Shown here: in pieces, positions 31,812 through 40,461 of the stretch | Layout of the letters: the number at the start of each line of letters is the position of its first letter | How positions within the stretch are numbered: position 1 is the first letter of the stretch | Assembly: GCF_012933465.1 (NCBI RefSeq) | Contig: NZ_JABBND010000017.1 | Coordinates: 1-64,000, forward strand | DNA: 64,000 bases | Source of the DNA: Actinomycetospora sp. TBRC 11914 | GTDB lineage: Bacteria; Actinomycetota; Actinomycetes; Mycobacteriales; Pseudonocardiaceae | Direction: 5' to 3' | The notes under the pieces: model-generated | The model's input: the letters and a program-made list of their open reading frames with translations, nothing else | What the model was told of the DNA's origin: nothing | Databases searched by the model: none | Made by a program: the position numbers and the translations under genes

Positions 31812-33128
31812 GTGAGCCGCCGCATCCACCTCAACGCCTTCGCCATGATGTGCGCCGGGCACCAGTCCCCGGGGCTGTGGCGCCACCCCGACGACCAGGG
31901 CTACCGCTACACCGACCTCGACCACTGGACCTCGCTGGCGCGCCTGCTCGACGACGCCGGGTTCGACGCGCTCTTCCTCGCCGACGTCCTCGGCATCTAC
32001 GACGTGGCCGGCGGGTCGCGCGACGCCGCGGTCCGGGCCGGCATCCAGGTGCCGCTGGGCGACCCGATGATGCCGGTGTCGGCGATGGCGGCGGTGACCT
32101 CGTCGTTGGGCTTCGGGGTGACGGTGTCGACGAGCTACGAGCACCCGTACGCGCTGGCGCGCCGGTTCACGACGCTGGACCACCTGACCAAGGGCCGCAT
32201 CGGGTGGAACGTCGTCACCGGCTACCTGGAGTCGGCGGCGGCGAACCTGGGGCTGGGCGCGCAGCTCCCGCACGACGAGCGCTACGCGCAGGCCGACGAG
32301 TACCTCGAGGTGTGCTCGCGGCTCTGGCGCGACTCGTGGGAGGACGACGCCGTGGTGCGCGACGCCGCCGGCGGCGTCTACACCGACCCGGCCAAGGTGC
32401 ACGACGTCGAGTTCCACGGCCGCTGGTACGACGTCCCCGGCCCGTTCCTCTGCGAGCCCTCCCCGCAGCGCTCGCCGGTGGTCTTCCAGGCCGGGGCGTC
32501 GCCGCGCGGGCTGGCGTTCGCCGGCCGGCACGCCGAGGCGGTGTTCGTCTCCGGGCCGTCGGCGGCCGTCGTCGGGAAGTCCGTGGCCGCGCTGCGCGAC
32601 GCGGTGTCCGACGCCGGGCGCGACCCGGCGTCGGTGACGGTGTTCGCGCAGCTCGCGCCGGTGGTGGCCGCGTCGTCGGCGGAGGCCGCCGAGCTGTACG
32701 CCTCCTACCTGGACGCGTTCTCGCTCGAGGGCGCGCTGGCGCTCTTCGCCGGCTGGACCGGGCTCGACCTCTCGGGCATCGACCCCGACGAGCCGCTGCG
32801 CTACGTCGAGTCCGACGCCGGACGGTCGGCGCTCGCCTCCTTCACCACCGACGACCCGTCGCGGGAGTGGACGGTCGGCGAGGTCGCGCGCCACCTCGCC
32901 GTCGGGGGCCGCGGGCCGGTGGCGGTGGGGTCGGGTCCGGAGGTGGCCGACGCGATGGAGGCGTGGATCGACGAGACCGGCGCCGACGGGTTCAACCTCG
33001 CCTACGCCGTCACGCCGGGCACGTTCGAGCAGGTCGCCCGGTTCGTGGTGCCCGAGCTGCGGCGCCGCGGCCGGATGCCGGCGACGCCGGAGCCCGGGAT
33101 GCTGCGGGAGCGGCTGGCGCGGCGCTAG
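31812..33128 (+). CDS. LLM-class flavin monooxygenase (NtaA/SnaA/DszA-like)
   Basis: A 438-residue FMNH2-dependent monooxygenase. HLNAFAMMCAGHQSPGLWRHP at the N-terminus, LARLLDDAGFDALFLADVLG, TSYEHPYALARRFTTLDHLT, GRIGWNVVTGYLESAAANLG and PVVFQAGASPRGLAFAGRHAE-type blocks place it in the NtaA/SnaA/DszA/SoxA group. These enzymes oxidise substrates such as nitrilotriacetate, dibenzothiophene sulfone or alkanesulfonates with reduced flavin from a separate reductase, none of which is adjacent. The GTG at 31812 follows GGAGGGAGC. Its stop overlaps that of the convergent SDR gene in CTAG. Confidence 0.88.
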   Translation: MSRRIHLNAFAMMCAGHQSPGLWRHPDDQGYRYTDLDHWTSLARLLDDAGFDALFLADVLGIYDVAGGSRDAAVRAGIQVPLGDPMMPVSAMAAVTSSLGFGVTVSTSYEHPYALARRFTTLDHLTKGRIGWNVVTGYLESAAANLGLGAQLPHDERYAQADEYLEVCSRLWRDSWEDDAVVRDAAGGVYTDPAKVHDVEFHGRWYDVPGPFLCEPSPQRSPVVFQAGASPRGLAFAGRHAEAVFVSGPSAAVVGKSVAALRDAVSDAGRDPASVTVFAQLAPVVAASSAEAAELYASYLDAFSLEGALALFAGWTGLDLSGIDPDEPLRYVESDAGRSALASFTTDDPSREWTVGEVARHLAVGGRGPVAVGSGPEVADAMEAWIDETGADGFNLAYAVTPGTFEQVARFVVPELRRRGRMPATPEPGMLRERLARR

Positions 33129-33898
33129 AGCAGCGAGGCGTCCAGGCCGCCGTCGAGCACCAGGCCGCTCCCGGTGCAGAACCCGGAGCGGTCGGAGGCG
33201 AAGAAGAGCGCCGCGTCGGCGACCTCCTCCGGGGTGCCGTAGCGGCCCTGCTTCTGCTCGATGAGGCCGTCGAACCCACCCGCGGGCAGGCCGAGCAGCT
33301 CCTCGAACCCGGGGCGGGCGGCGGTGACGAGGTCGGTGCCCACGAACCCCGGCAGCAGCGCGTTCACCCGCACGTTCTGGGGCCGCAGCTCGGTGGCGGC
33401 GGTCTTGGTCAGGTTCACGACGGCGGCCTTCGCCGCCGCGTAGTGACCGATCAGCGGGCTGCCGGTGGTGGCCGTGACCGACGCGAGCGTGACGATGCTG
33501 CCGCCGCCGGCGGCGATGATCGCCGGGGCCGCGTAGCGCAGCGTGAGGAACACGCCGTCGAGGTTCACCGACAGGACCGAGCGCCACGCGGCGAGGTCCA
33601 TCGCGAGCAGCGGGCACGGCGAGCCGACCCCGGCGTTGGGGACCGCGACGTGCAGCGCCCCGTGGTCGGCGACCGTGCGCTCCACCAGACCCTGGACCTG
33701 GTCCTCGTCGCGGACGTCGCACGTGATCGCGTGCCCGCGCCCGCCCGGCAGCTCCGCGGCGGCGGCCTGCGCGCCGTCGGCGTCGATGTCGGACACCACG
33801 ACGGTCGCACCCTCCGCGGCGAAGCGGGTCGCGATCGCCCGGCCCAGGCCCTTCGCGCCCCCGGTGACGAGGGCGACCTTGCCGTCGAGCTCGGTCAT
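33125..33898 (-). CDS. SDR-family dehydrogenase (FabG-like)
   Basis: A 257-residue classical short-chain dehydrogenase: TGGAKGLGRAIA (TGxxxGxG cofactor motif, ~residues 12-23), PNAGVG in the NAG position, the Ser of LASVTATTGS and Tyr-x3-Lys in HYAAAKAAVV, and a C-terminal RYGTPEEVADAALFFASDRS...GSGLVLDGG. It should oxidise or reduce a hydroxyl/keto group with NAD(P). ATG 33898 is the start. The gene is 74 bases downstream of an acyl-CoA dehydrogenase in the same direction. Its TAG stop overlaps the LLM gene's TAG by two bases in the palindrome CTAG. Confidence 0.9.
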   Translation of the reverse strand: MTELDGKVALVTGGAKGLGRAIATRFAAEGATVVVSDIDADGAQAAAAELPGGRGHAITCDVRDEDQVQGLVERTVADHGALHVAVPNAGVGSPCPLLAMDLAAWRSVLSVNLDGVFLTLRYAAPAIIAAGGGSIVTLASVTATTGSPLIGHYAAAKAAVVNLTKTAATELRPQNVRVNALLPGFVGTDLVTAARPGFEELLGLPAGGFDGLIEQKQGRYGTPEEVADAALFFASDRSGFCTGSGLVLDGGLDASLL

Positions 33899-33972
33899 GG
33901 CGGTTCTCCTCCGACGTACGGCTGTGGTGGGGGCCACAGCGTCCCGGCAGGAGGGGTCGTGATCAAGCCTCG

Positions 33973-35148
33973 TCAGCCGCGGGCGGCCTTCCCCAGCGCC
34001 CCCCGCGCGATGATCACCTGCTGGATCTGGCTGGTGCCCTCGTAGATGCGGAAGAGCCGGACGTCGCGGTAGATCCGCTCGACCGGGACGCCCCGCATGT
34101 AGCCCGACCCGCCGTGCACCTGCACCGCCCGGTCCGCGATCCGCCCGACGGCCTCGGAGCAGAAGTACTTCGCGGTCGACGGCCCGGTGACCTTGTCGGA
34201 CCCGTCGTCGTAGGCGCGCGCCGCCTCGCGGACCAGGGCGCGCCCGGCGTGCCAGTCGGTCACCGAGTCGGCGACGAGACCCTGGACGAGCTGGTAGGTC
34301 GCGATCGCGTGCCCGCCCTGCTCGCGGGTCGAGGCGAACTCGACGGTCTCGTGCACCAGACGGGCCGCCATCCCCATGCACAGCGCCGCGATGTGCAGCC
34401 GGCCGTGGGCCAGGCACTTCAGGGCCGTGACGTACCCGCGGTGCAGGCCGCCCTGTCCCTCCTCCTGGCTCTCGCCGCCGATCAGGTTGACCGCCGGCAC
34501 CCGCACGTCGTCGAGGTAGACCTCGCAGGTCCAGGAGCCGCGCTGCCCCATCTTCGCGTCGTGGGGGCTGAACGAGACGCCGGGCGACGACGTCGGGACG
34601 AGGAACGTCGAGATGCCGCGCGCGGGGGCCGCGTCGGGATCGGTGCGGGCGAAGACCATGAGGACGTCGGCGAGCGGGGCGTTGGTGATCCAGCGCTTCG
34701 TCCCGGAGATGACGAACTCGTCCCCGTCCCGCACCGCCTTCGTCGTCAGCGACGACGGGTCCGACCCGGCGTCGGGCTCGGTGAGCGCGAAGCTCGCCAC
34801 GACCTCCCCGGACGCGAGCCGCGGCAGCCACTCCGCGCGCTGGGCCTCGGTGCCGCCGGTCAGCAGCACCTGGCCGGCGATCCCGTTGTTGGTGCCGAAC
34901 AGCGAGCGCAGCGAGGGCGTGGTCCAGCCGAGCTCCATGGCGAGCTCGACCTCCTCGCTCATCGACAGCCCGATCCCGCCGTAGGTCTCGGGGATCGCGA
35001 ACCCGTAGAGCCCCATCGCCTTGCACGCCTCGCGCAGCGGCTCTCCGACCTCGTCGGCCTCCTCGATCTCGTCCTCGCGCGGGACGACCTGCTCGCGCAC
35101 GAACTCGCGGACCGACGCGAGGACGTCGGCGAAGTCGGACGGGTCCAC
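33973..35148 (-). CDS. Acyl-CoA dehydrogenase
   Basis: A 391-residue flavoprotein with standard ACAD blocks: ASFALTEPDAGSDPSSLTTKA (signature 1), GTKRWITNAPLADVLMVFAR, MGQRGSWTCEVYLDDVRVP, QVHGGSGYMRGVPVERIYRD and RIYEGTSQIQQVIIARG (signature 2, with the catalytic base Glu in the YEGT position). It oxidises acyl-CoA to enoyl-CoA and passes electrons to ETF. ATG 35148 is the start. With the downstream SDR and the nearby MaoC hydratase, the region could encode several steps of one acyl-CoA pathway, though they are not a single operon. Confidence 0.92.
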   Translation of the reverse strand: MDPSDFADVLASVREFVREQVVPREDEIEEADEVGEPLREACKAMGLYGFAIPETYGGIGLSMSEEVELAMELGWTTPSLRSLFGTNNGIAGQVLLTGGTEAQRAEWLPRLASGEVVASFALTEPDAGSDPSSLTTKAVRDGDEFVISGTKRWITNAPLADVLMVFARTDPDAAPARGISTFLVPTSSPGVSFSPHDAKMGQRGSWTCEVYLDDVRVPAVNLIGGESQEEGQGGLHRGYVTALKCLAHGRLHIAALCMGMAARLVHETVEFASTREQGGHAIATYQLVQGLVADSVTDWHAGRALVREAARAYDDGSDKVTGPSTAKYFCSEAVGRIADRAVQVHGGSGYMRGVPVERIYRDVRLFRIYEGTSQIQQVIIARGALGKAARG

Positions 35149-35167
35149 GGAACTCCTCCGGGCTCAG

Positions 35168-35212
35168 TGCAAGCGAAGCGTCGTTGCTTGCAACCAGTGG
35201 CAGGAAAGCCCC
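35168..35212 (-). repeat. Dispersed repeat, family C copy 2
   Basis: The reverse complement of 35174-35212 matches 10516-10554 at 36 of 39 positions. Here the element also has a perfect 7-base stem, TGCAAGC (35168-35174) with GCTTGCA (35186-35192), which is degraded in the other copy. It lies between an SDR gene and the acyl-CoA dehydrogenase. Confidence 0.8.
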
Positions 35213-35226
35213 ATCGTCGCGCGGGT

Positions 35227-35913
35227 TCAGCCCGTCGGCCGGACGACGATCTCGGCGATGTGCGCGTCGGGCGACGCCGTCACCGCGGCCAGTACCGCCG
35301 CGGCGACCGACTCCGGACGCAGGTAGCGGTCCGGGTCGTAGGCCCCGCCCTCGTACGCCACGACCGATCGCTGCATGTCGGTGTCCACCCGTCCGGGGTG
35401 CACCGAGCAGACCCGCAGCGTCGGCTCCTCGCCGCGCAGCGAGTCCGCGAACGCCCGCAGCGCGAACTTCGACGCCGCGTACGCCCCCCATCCCGGCCGC
35501 GCCGCCAGACCGGCGCCGGAGTTCACGCACACGACGGTGCCCCGGGCGGCCCGCAGCGCCGGGAGCAGCAGGCGCGTCAGCTCCGCCACCGCCACGACGT
35601 TCACCTCGAACTGCCGCCGCCACGTCTCGGCGTCGAGCTCCTCGACGGTGCCGAGCACACCCACCCCCGCGGAGTGGACCAGGACGTCAAGCTCGTCGAT
35701 CCGCTCCGTCGCCCCGGCCAGCGCCCCGGCGTCGGTGAGGTCCACCGGCCACGGGAGCGCCCGGGCGCCGAGCCCCTCGGCCACGGCCCCCAGCGCCGCC
35801 GCGTCCCGCCCGCCGAGCAGCAGGTCATGGGTGGGGGCGAGCGCCGCCGCGACGGCCGCGCCGATCCCGCGGGACGCGCCCGTGACGAGGGCGAGCGGGC
35901 GTGGAGAAGTCAC
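35227..35913 (-). CDS. SDR-family oxidoreductase
   Basis: A 228-residue short-chain dehydrogenase with TGASRGIGAAVAAAL at the N-terminus, HSAGVG in the NAG position, NSGAG carrying the active-site Ser and YAASKFALRAFADSLR with Tyr-x3-Lys. It ends near the minimum length for the family. The substrate is unknown. ATG 35913 is the natural start; a palindrome CGTGACGCGTCACG lies 79 bases upstream. It is followed by repeat family C and the acyl-CoA dehydrogenase, all on the minus strand. Confidence 0.88.
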   Translation of the reverse strand: MTSPRPLALVTGASRGIGAAVAAALAPTHDLLLGGRDAAALGAVAEGLGARALPWPVDLTDAGALAGATERIDELDVLVHSAGVGVLGTVEELDAETWRRQFEVNVVAVAELTRLLLPALRAARGTVVCVNSGAGLAARPGWGAYAASKFALRAFADSLRGEEPTLRVCSVHPGRVDTDMQRSVVAYEGGAYDPDRYLRPESVAAAVLAAVTASPDAHIAEIVVRPTG

Positions 35914-35991
35914 CGACGCACCCTAACGAGACACCCTTCCCGCGACTCACACCTGGAATCGTGCATCCCACCCCACCGGGTGGTGACCGCG

Positions 35992-36005
35992 CGTGACGCG
36001 TCACG
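35992..36005. promoter_or_regulatory. 14-base palindrome upstream of the SDR gene
   Basis: CGTGACGCGTCACG is a perfect palindrome; its 12-base core GTGACGCGTCAC recurs at 50628-50639 between two divergent genes. It is a candidate operator for a dimeric regulator, inferred from symmetry and recurrence only. Confidence 0.35.
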
Positions 36006-36145
36006 GGTCCGCATGTCGCACGTTGGACGGGGCGACACTCCGCAACACGGAGCGTCACGGGCCGGAACCGCGCGACTTTCGTTCCCCAGCTGGGTCGCGC
36101 GCCGGCTCGACGGGACCGCCCCGAACGGTCCCGGCGGCACGACGG

Positions 36146-36176
36146 CCGGCGCCCCGCGAGGACGGCGGGGCGCCGG
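36146..36176. terminator. Hairpin terminator
   Basis: CCGGCGCCCCGC (36146-36157) pairs perfectly with GCGGGGCGCCGG (36165-36176) around a GAGGACG loop, four bases beyond the stop of the L,D-transpeptidase gene on the minus strand. Confidence 0.8.
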
Positions 36177-36180
36177 ACCG

Positions 36181-36792
36181 TCACCGTTGGACGACCACGG
36201 TGTCCCCGACGTGCAGAGTGCGGAAGAACGTCCGGGCCGCCGCGTCCGAGAGGTGCACGCAGCCCGCGGACTGCCGGGAGAGGCTCCCGGTGTGGAACGC
36301 GATGCCGCCGTCGAAGAACACCGACCACGGCATCGGGGCGTCGTCGAACTCGCGGGAGCGGTGGTCGGCGTCCTTCCAGGTGACGTGGAAGGTGCCCGGC
36401 TCGGTCCGCTCGCCGGGGCGGCCGGTGGTGATCGGCGCGGAGTACACGACGTGGCCGTCGCGCACCAGCCACGCCCGCTTCCGCGAGATCGACACGCACG
36501 CCCCGTCGGTGATCCCGCAGGGCGAGTCCGACGTCGAGGTGGTCGGGCGGGTCGCGGGCTTCGCCGTCCGGGTGGTGACGCCGTGGGCGGCCGACGGGGC
36601 CGCGACGGCGGCCGGCACGACGGCGGGTGCGGCAGGCGCGGCGGGTGCCGGGGCGGCCGTCGTCGGGACCGTGGCGGCGACCGGGCGCGGCGCGGGAGAC
36701 CCGGCGGCCCCCGGGAGCCCGAGACCCGCCGTCACCCCCAGCGCACCGACCAGTGCGACGGCCGAACCCAGCATCGTCGTCCTCGCCCGCAT
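36181..36792 (-). CDS. L,D-transpeptidase (YkuD domain)
   Basis: A 203-residue exported protein: a signal peptide at residues 5-30, a low-complexity Ala/Pro/Thr linker to about residue 90, then a YkuD catalytic domain with YSAPITTGRPGERTEPGTF, the conserved His in IAFHTGSLS and the catalytic Cys in SAGCVHLSDAAA. It should make 3-3 cross-links in peptidoglycan. The domain is short, of the minimal type. ATG 36792 is chosen at the signal peptide; the frame extends to 36921 without coding-like sequence. A second L,D-transpeptidase gene lies at 45197-45700. Confidence 0.88.
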   Translation of the reverse strand: MRARTTMLGSAVALVGALGVTAGLGLPGAAGSPAPRPVAATVPTTAAPAPAAPAAPAVVPAAVAAPSAAHGVTTRTAKPATRPTTSTSDSPCGITDGACVSISRKRAWLVRDGHVVYSAPITTGRPGERTEPGTFHVTWKDADHRSREFDDAPMPWSVFFDGGIAFHTGSLSRQSAGCVHLSDAAARTFFRTLHVGDTVVVQR

Positions 36793-36950
36793 GGCCGTCC
36801 CCGATCCCCCTGGCGGACCCGGGAGGAGCCGCTCGTGTCCTGGTGATCGGTCGGATGGGCCGTCGGTGTTATCCGCCTGCCCCGAAGGGATGACCCGCGG
36901 TCGTCGGCGGGGAGACGGCACCCGGGCCGGCGCTGGCTAGGGTCGGCGGC

Positions 36951-38216
36951 GTGGCGGACTTGGTGGTGGTCGGGGCGTCGTTGGCGGGGCTGCGCGCGGT
37001 GGAGGCGGTGCGGGGCGACGGGTTCGAGGGGTCGGTGACGCTGGTCGGCGCCGAGGAGCACCTGCCCTACGACCGCCCGCCCCTGTCGAAGGAGCACCTC
37101 GCCGCCGACGACCACGGCGACTCCACCTACCGCGAGCGCGAGAAGCTCGACGAGATCGGGGTGGAGCTGCTGCTGGGCGCCGAGGCGACCGCCCTCGACG
37201 TCGGGAACCGCACGGTGACGGTCGGGGACCGCGAGCTGGGCTTCGACGGGCTGGTCATCGCGACCGGCGCGGCCGCGAAGCAGCTCCCGACCTCGCTGTG
37301 CGCCCCCGACCTCGCCGGGGTGGTCACGCTGCGGACCCGCGACGACTCGCTGCACCTGCACCAGCTGCTGCGCCGCGGCCACCCGCGCGTGACGGTGATC
37401 GGCGCCGGGTTCATCGGCTCGGAGATCGCCGCGGTCGCCCGCAAGCGCGGCCACGAGGTGACGATCGTGGAGGCGCTGCCGGTGCCGCTGGTCCGCGGGG
37501 TCGGCGAGCGGATGGGCCGGGCGCTGACCGCGATCCACGAGCGCCACGGCACCCGGGTGCTCACCGGGGCCTCGGTGGCCGAGATCCGCGGGGACGGGGC
37601 GGTGGAGGCCGTCGTGCTGGAGGACGGCACCGTGATCGACACCGACGTGCTGGTGGTCGGGATCGGCGCCGCGCCGAACACGGCGTGGCTGGAGGGCTCG
37701 GGACTGACGCTCGACGACGGCGTCGTCGCCGACGCGACGCTCGCCGCGGCGCCGGGGGTCTACGTCGCCGGCGACGTGGCGCGCTGGCCCAACGGGCTCT
37801 TCGACGACGTCGTCGGGGGCACGATGCGCCTCGAGCACTGGACGGCGGCCTCGGAGCAGGGGGCGCGGGCGGCCCGCAACGCGGTCGACCCGGCCTCGGC
37901 GCAGGAGTACACGACGGTGCCCTACTTCTGGTCGGACTGGTACGACAGCCGCATCCAGTTCGTCGGGGTGTCGAGCTCGGGGGAGGGCAGGCCCGACGTC
38001 GAGATCGAGGTCGTCATGGGCTCCGAGGACGAGCGGTTCGTCGCGCTGTACCGCTGCGGGGACCGGCTCGCCGGAGCCCTGGCGGTCGACCGGCCCGCCG
38101 AGGTCATGCAGTACCGGCGGCTGCTCATGAAGCGCGCGAGCTGGGCGGAGGCCCTCGAGAAGGCCGAGGAGCGCCGGCAGCGGGCCGCGAAGAAGGCGGC
38201 GGAGGCGGGGTCCTAG
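36951..38216 (+). CDS. Ferredoxin reductase-type FAD/NAD oxidoreductase
   Basis: A 421-residue flavoprotein: VVVGASLAGLRAVEAVR (FAD), YDRPPLSKEHL (characteristic of ferredoxin/rubredoxin reductases of oxygenase systems), VTVIGAGFIGSEIAAVARK (NAD) and YVAGDVARWPN followed by LEHWTAASEQG. The C-terminal reductase domain contains FWSDWYDSRIQFVG. It transfers electrons from NADH to a ferredoxin, often for a cytochrome P450 or dioxygenase; neither is adjacent. The tail is Lys/Arg/Ala-rich. It starts at GTG 36951 and converges with a small membrane protein, one base between the stops. Confidence 0.9.
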   Translation: MADLVVVGASLAGLRAVEAVRGDGFEGSVTLVGAEEHLPYDRPPLSKEHLAADDHGDSTYREREKLDEIGVELLLGAEATALDVGNRTVTVGDRELGFDGLVIATGAAAKQLPTSLCAPDLAGVVTLRTRDDSLHLHQLLRRGHPRVTVIGAGFIGSEIAAVARKRGHEVTIVEALPVPLVRGVGERMGRALTAIHERHGTRVLTGASVAEIRGDGAVEAVVLEDGTVIDTDVLVVGIGAAPNTAWLEGSGLTLDDGVVADATLAAAPGVYVAGDVARWPNGLFDDVVGGTMRLEHWTAASEQGARAARNAVDPASAQEYTTVPYFWSDWYDSRIQFVGVSSSGEGRPDVEIEVVMGSEDERFVALYRCGDRLAGALAVDRPAEVMQYRRLLMKRASWAEALEKAEERRQRAAKKAAEAGS

Positions 38217-38217
38217 C

Positions 38218-38598
38218 TCAGCGGAGCAGCCCGACGACGGCGGCCCCGACCAGCCCGCCGCTGGTCAGCGTGAACGACACCAGGCTCGTCACCTGGAACC
38301 ACCGCCGCGTCGCGGCGCGGGGCGCGAACGCCAGCGGCAGGAACAGCGTCGGGTTCACCCAGGTCCCGACGACGAGCGCCGCGGCGAGCCAGGCGGGCAG
38401 GCCCGGCACGGCCAGCCCGACGGCGATCAGGATGACGCCCATGATCACGTAGTCGAGGTGGGCCTGGAGGATGCGCCGGGGCTTGCGCACCCCCACGCGT
38501 TCCACCCGGGCGGGCGTGATCATCGACGCCGCGACCGCCCACCCGAGCACCGCCCCGAGCGCGAGCTCCACCAGACCGATCCGCGTGAGCACGTCCAC
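38218..38598 (-). CDS. Small membrane protein
   Basis: A 126-residue protein with four hydrophobic helices and a conserved-looking loop VRKPRRILQAHLDYVIMG, where the His after the first helix pair recalls the RxxLxxHxx pattern of hydroxylaminobenzene mutase/styrene oxide isomerase-like proteins; I offer that only as a possibility. No Cys. GTG or ATG choice: the frame begins at 38598 with MDVLTRIGLVELALG, which places helix 1 correctly. It converges with the ferredoxin reductase gene. Confidence 0.65.
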   Translation of the reverse strand: MDVLTRIGLVELALGAVLGWAVAASMITPARVERVGVRKPRRILQAHLDYVIMGVILIAVGLAVPGLPAWLAAALVVGTWVNPTLFLPLAFAPRAATRRWFQVTSLVSFTLTSGGLVGAAVVGLLR

Positions 38599-38640
38599 GA
38601 CGCGTGATCGTGCCGGGCCGCGGCGGTGCTGTGCCAGGTC

Positions 38641-38718
38641 ACACTCAACGTCCGAGAACCCACACCGTCGATCTGAGCTGCCGCTGTCATGAGTGCGGCT
38701 TCTCGGACACTCAACGTC
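38641..38718. repeat. Repeat with inverted arms flanked by direct repeats
   Basis: GTCCGAGAA (38650-38658) and TTCTCGGAC (38700-38708) are perfect inverted repeats, and ACACTCAACGTC occurs as a direct repeat at 38641-38652 and 38707-38718. The arrangement recalls a small inserted element between duplicated ends. It lies between the 5' end of a small membrane gene and the 3' end of the Lrp regulator. Confidence 0.55.
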
Positions 38719-38740
38719 TGCGATGCGACACCGCTGACTC

Positions 38741-39268
38741 TCAGACCCCGTGCGCCGGCCGGATGTGCTCGAAGATCAGGCTGGTGACGGTCCCCGCCAC
38801 GTCCTGGTGCCCGTTGAGGGTCGCGACGAGGTCCCGCAGCGCCGCGGTGCCCGCCACCGCGACGTGCAGCAGGTAGTCGTCCTCGCCGGCCACGAAGTAC
38901 ACGTCGCGCACCGCGGGCAGGCGCCGCACGAGACCCAGGAACTCGCCGAGACGGCCCCGGGCGTCGCTCTGCAGGCGCACCGAGATCATGGCCTGGAGCG
39001 GCAGGCCGACGGCGGCCGGGTCGACGTCGGCGTGGTACCCGCGGATCACCCCGCGCTCGCGCAGCGACCGCACCCGGGCCAGGCACGTGGAGGGCGCGAC
39101 GCCCACCGCCTCGGCCAGCGCGGCGTTGGTGATCCGGGCGTCGCGGGCGAGGTGGTCGAGCAGGGCGCGGTCGGTGTCGTCGAGCTCGGCGGGCTCCGGT
39201 TCGCCCCGCCGCAGAACATTCGGCGCGCCACCCGGCGGGACCCCGGCGTCGTCGTGATGTTCACTCAC
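38741..39268 (-). CDS. aldR: Lrp/AsnC-family regulator, probable AldR
   Basis: A 175-residue regulator: an N-terminal extension of ~28 residues, then the AsnC HTH (LDDTDRALLDHLARDARITNAALAEAVGVAPSTCLARVRSL) and a RAM/Lrp ligand domain (LQAMISVRL...VRDVYFVAGEDDYLLHVAV). It lies divergently next to ald, the arrangement of mycobacterial AldR and Ald, so it probably controls alanine dehydrogenase in response to alanine or another amino acid. The name rests on context. The 95 bases between the genes should hold its operators. Confidence 0.85.
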   Translation of the reverse strand: MSEHHDDAGVPPGGAPNVLRRGEPEPAELDDTDRALLDHLARDARITNAALAEAVGVAPSTCLARVRSLRERGVIRGYHADVDPAAVGLPLQAMISVRLQSDARGRLGEFLGLVRRLPAVRDVYFVAGEDDYLLHVAVAGTAALRDLVATLNGHQDVAGTVTSLIFEHIRPAHGV

Positions 39269-39363
39269 ACGGGCAGGTTACAGAACCTTCTTCAGCGCGG
39301 TTCCCACGTTTACGCAGGACGTTCATCATGGTGGCCACCACGACGGTGAACGGAGGAGCAGCC

Positions 39364-40461
39364 ATGAAGGTCGCGGTGCCCGCCGAGGTCAAGGACAACG
39401 AGTTCCGGGTGGCCCTCACGCCAGGCGGCGTGCGCGAGCTGGTCGCCCACGGCCACGAGGTCACCGTCGAGCAGGGTGCCGGGGCCGGCTCCGCGTTCGG
39501 CGACGACGAGTACAAGGAGGCCGGCGCGCGCATCGTCGCGGACCCGGACGCCGTGTGGGCCGAGGCCGACATGGTCGTCAAGGTCAAGGAGCCGATTGCG
39601 TCCGAGTACCACCGCCTGCGCGCCGACCTCACGCTCTTCACCTACCTGCACCTCGCCGCGAGCCGCGAGTGCACCCAGGCCCTCCTCGACGCCGGCACCA
39701 CGGCGATCGCCTACGAGACCGTCACCCGCGGCGGCCGCCTGCCGCTGCTCGCCCCGATGAGCGAGGTCGCGGGCCGGCTGGCACCGCAGGTCGGCGCCTA
39801 CCACCTCATGCGCTCCCACGGCGGCCGCGGCCTGCTGCTCGGCGGCGTCCCCGGCGCGCCCGCGGGTCACGTCGTCGTCCTCGGCGGCGGGGTCTCGGGC
39901 CGCGCGGCCACCCAGATGGCCGTCGGGATGCACGCGCGCGTCACGGTGCTCGACACCAACCTCGACACGCTGCGCGACCTCGACGCCCAGTACGCGGGCC
40001 GGGTCCAGACGCTCTACTCGAACGTCGACAACCTCGAGCGCGCGGTGCTCGACGCCGACCTCGTCGTCGGCGCCGTCCTCATCCCCGGCGCCCGGGCCCC
40101 GAAGCTCGTGACCAACGACCTGGTCCGGCGGATGCGTCCCGGCGCGGTCCTCGTCGACATCGCGATCGACCAGGGCGGGTGCTTCGAGGACTCGCACCCG
40201 ACCACGCACTCCGACCCGACGTTCCGCGTGCACGACACGCTCTTCTACTGCGTCGCGAACATGCCCGGCGCGGTGCCGAACACCTCGACGCACGCGCTGA
40301 CCCACGCCACGGCCCCGTTCGTCACCGCGCTCGCCGACCTCGGGTGGCGGGACGCGCTGGCCGCCGACGCCGGGCTCGCGGCGGGGCTCGCGACCCACGC
40401 CGGCGAGCTCTACAGCGCCACCGTGGGGGAGGCCCACGGGCTGCCGGTCACCTCGCTCTGA
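39364..40461 (+). CDS. ald: Alanine dehydrogenase
   Basis: A 365-residue enzyme that reversibly deaminates L-alanine to pyruvate and ammonia with NAD. It opens [20 protein letters not shown] with the substrate-binding Arg and carries KVKEP (catalytic Lys), FTYLHLAA with the active-site His, [20 protein letters not shown] (Rossmann motif), and [14 protein letters not shown] and [11 protein letters not shown] toward the end. The length matches the family. ATG 39364 follows GGAGGAGC; the longer frame from 39328 is not favoured. Divergent Lrp-type gene as above. It overlaps the convergent membrane protein gene by 52 bases. Confidence 0.95.
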   Translation: MKVAVPAEVKDNEFRVALTPGGVRELVAHGHEVTVEQGAGAGSAFGDDEYKEAGARIVADPDAVWAEADMVVKVKEPIASEYHRLRADLTLFTYLHLAASRECTQALLDAGTTAIAYETVTRGGRLPLLAPMSEVAGRLAPQVGAYHLMRSHGGRGLLLGGVPGAPAGHVVVLGGGVSGRAATQMAVGMHARVTVLDTNLDTLRDLDAQYAGRVQTLYSNVDNLERAVLDADLVVGAVLIPGARAPKLVTNDLVRRMRPGAVLVDIAIDQGGCFEDSHPTTHSDPTFRVHDTLFYCVANMPGAVPNTSTHALTHATAPFVTALADLGWRDALAADAGLAAGLATHAGELYSATVGEAHGLPVTSL

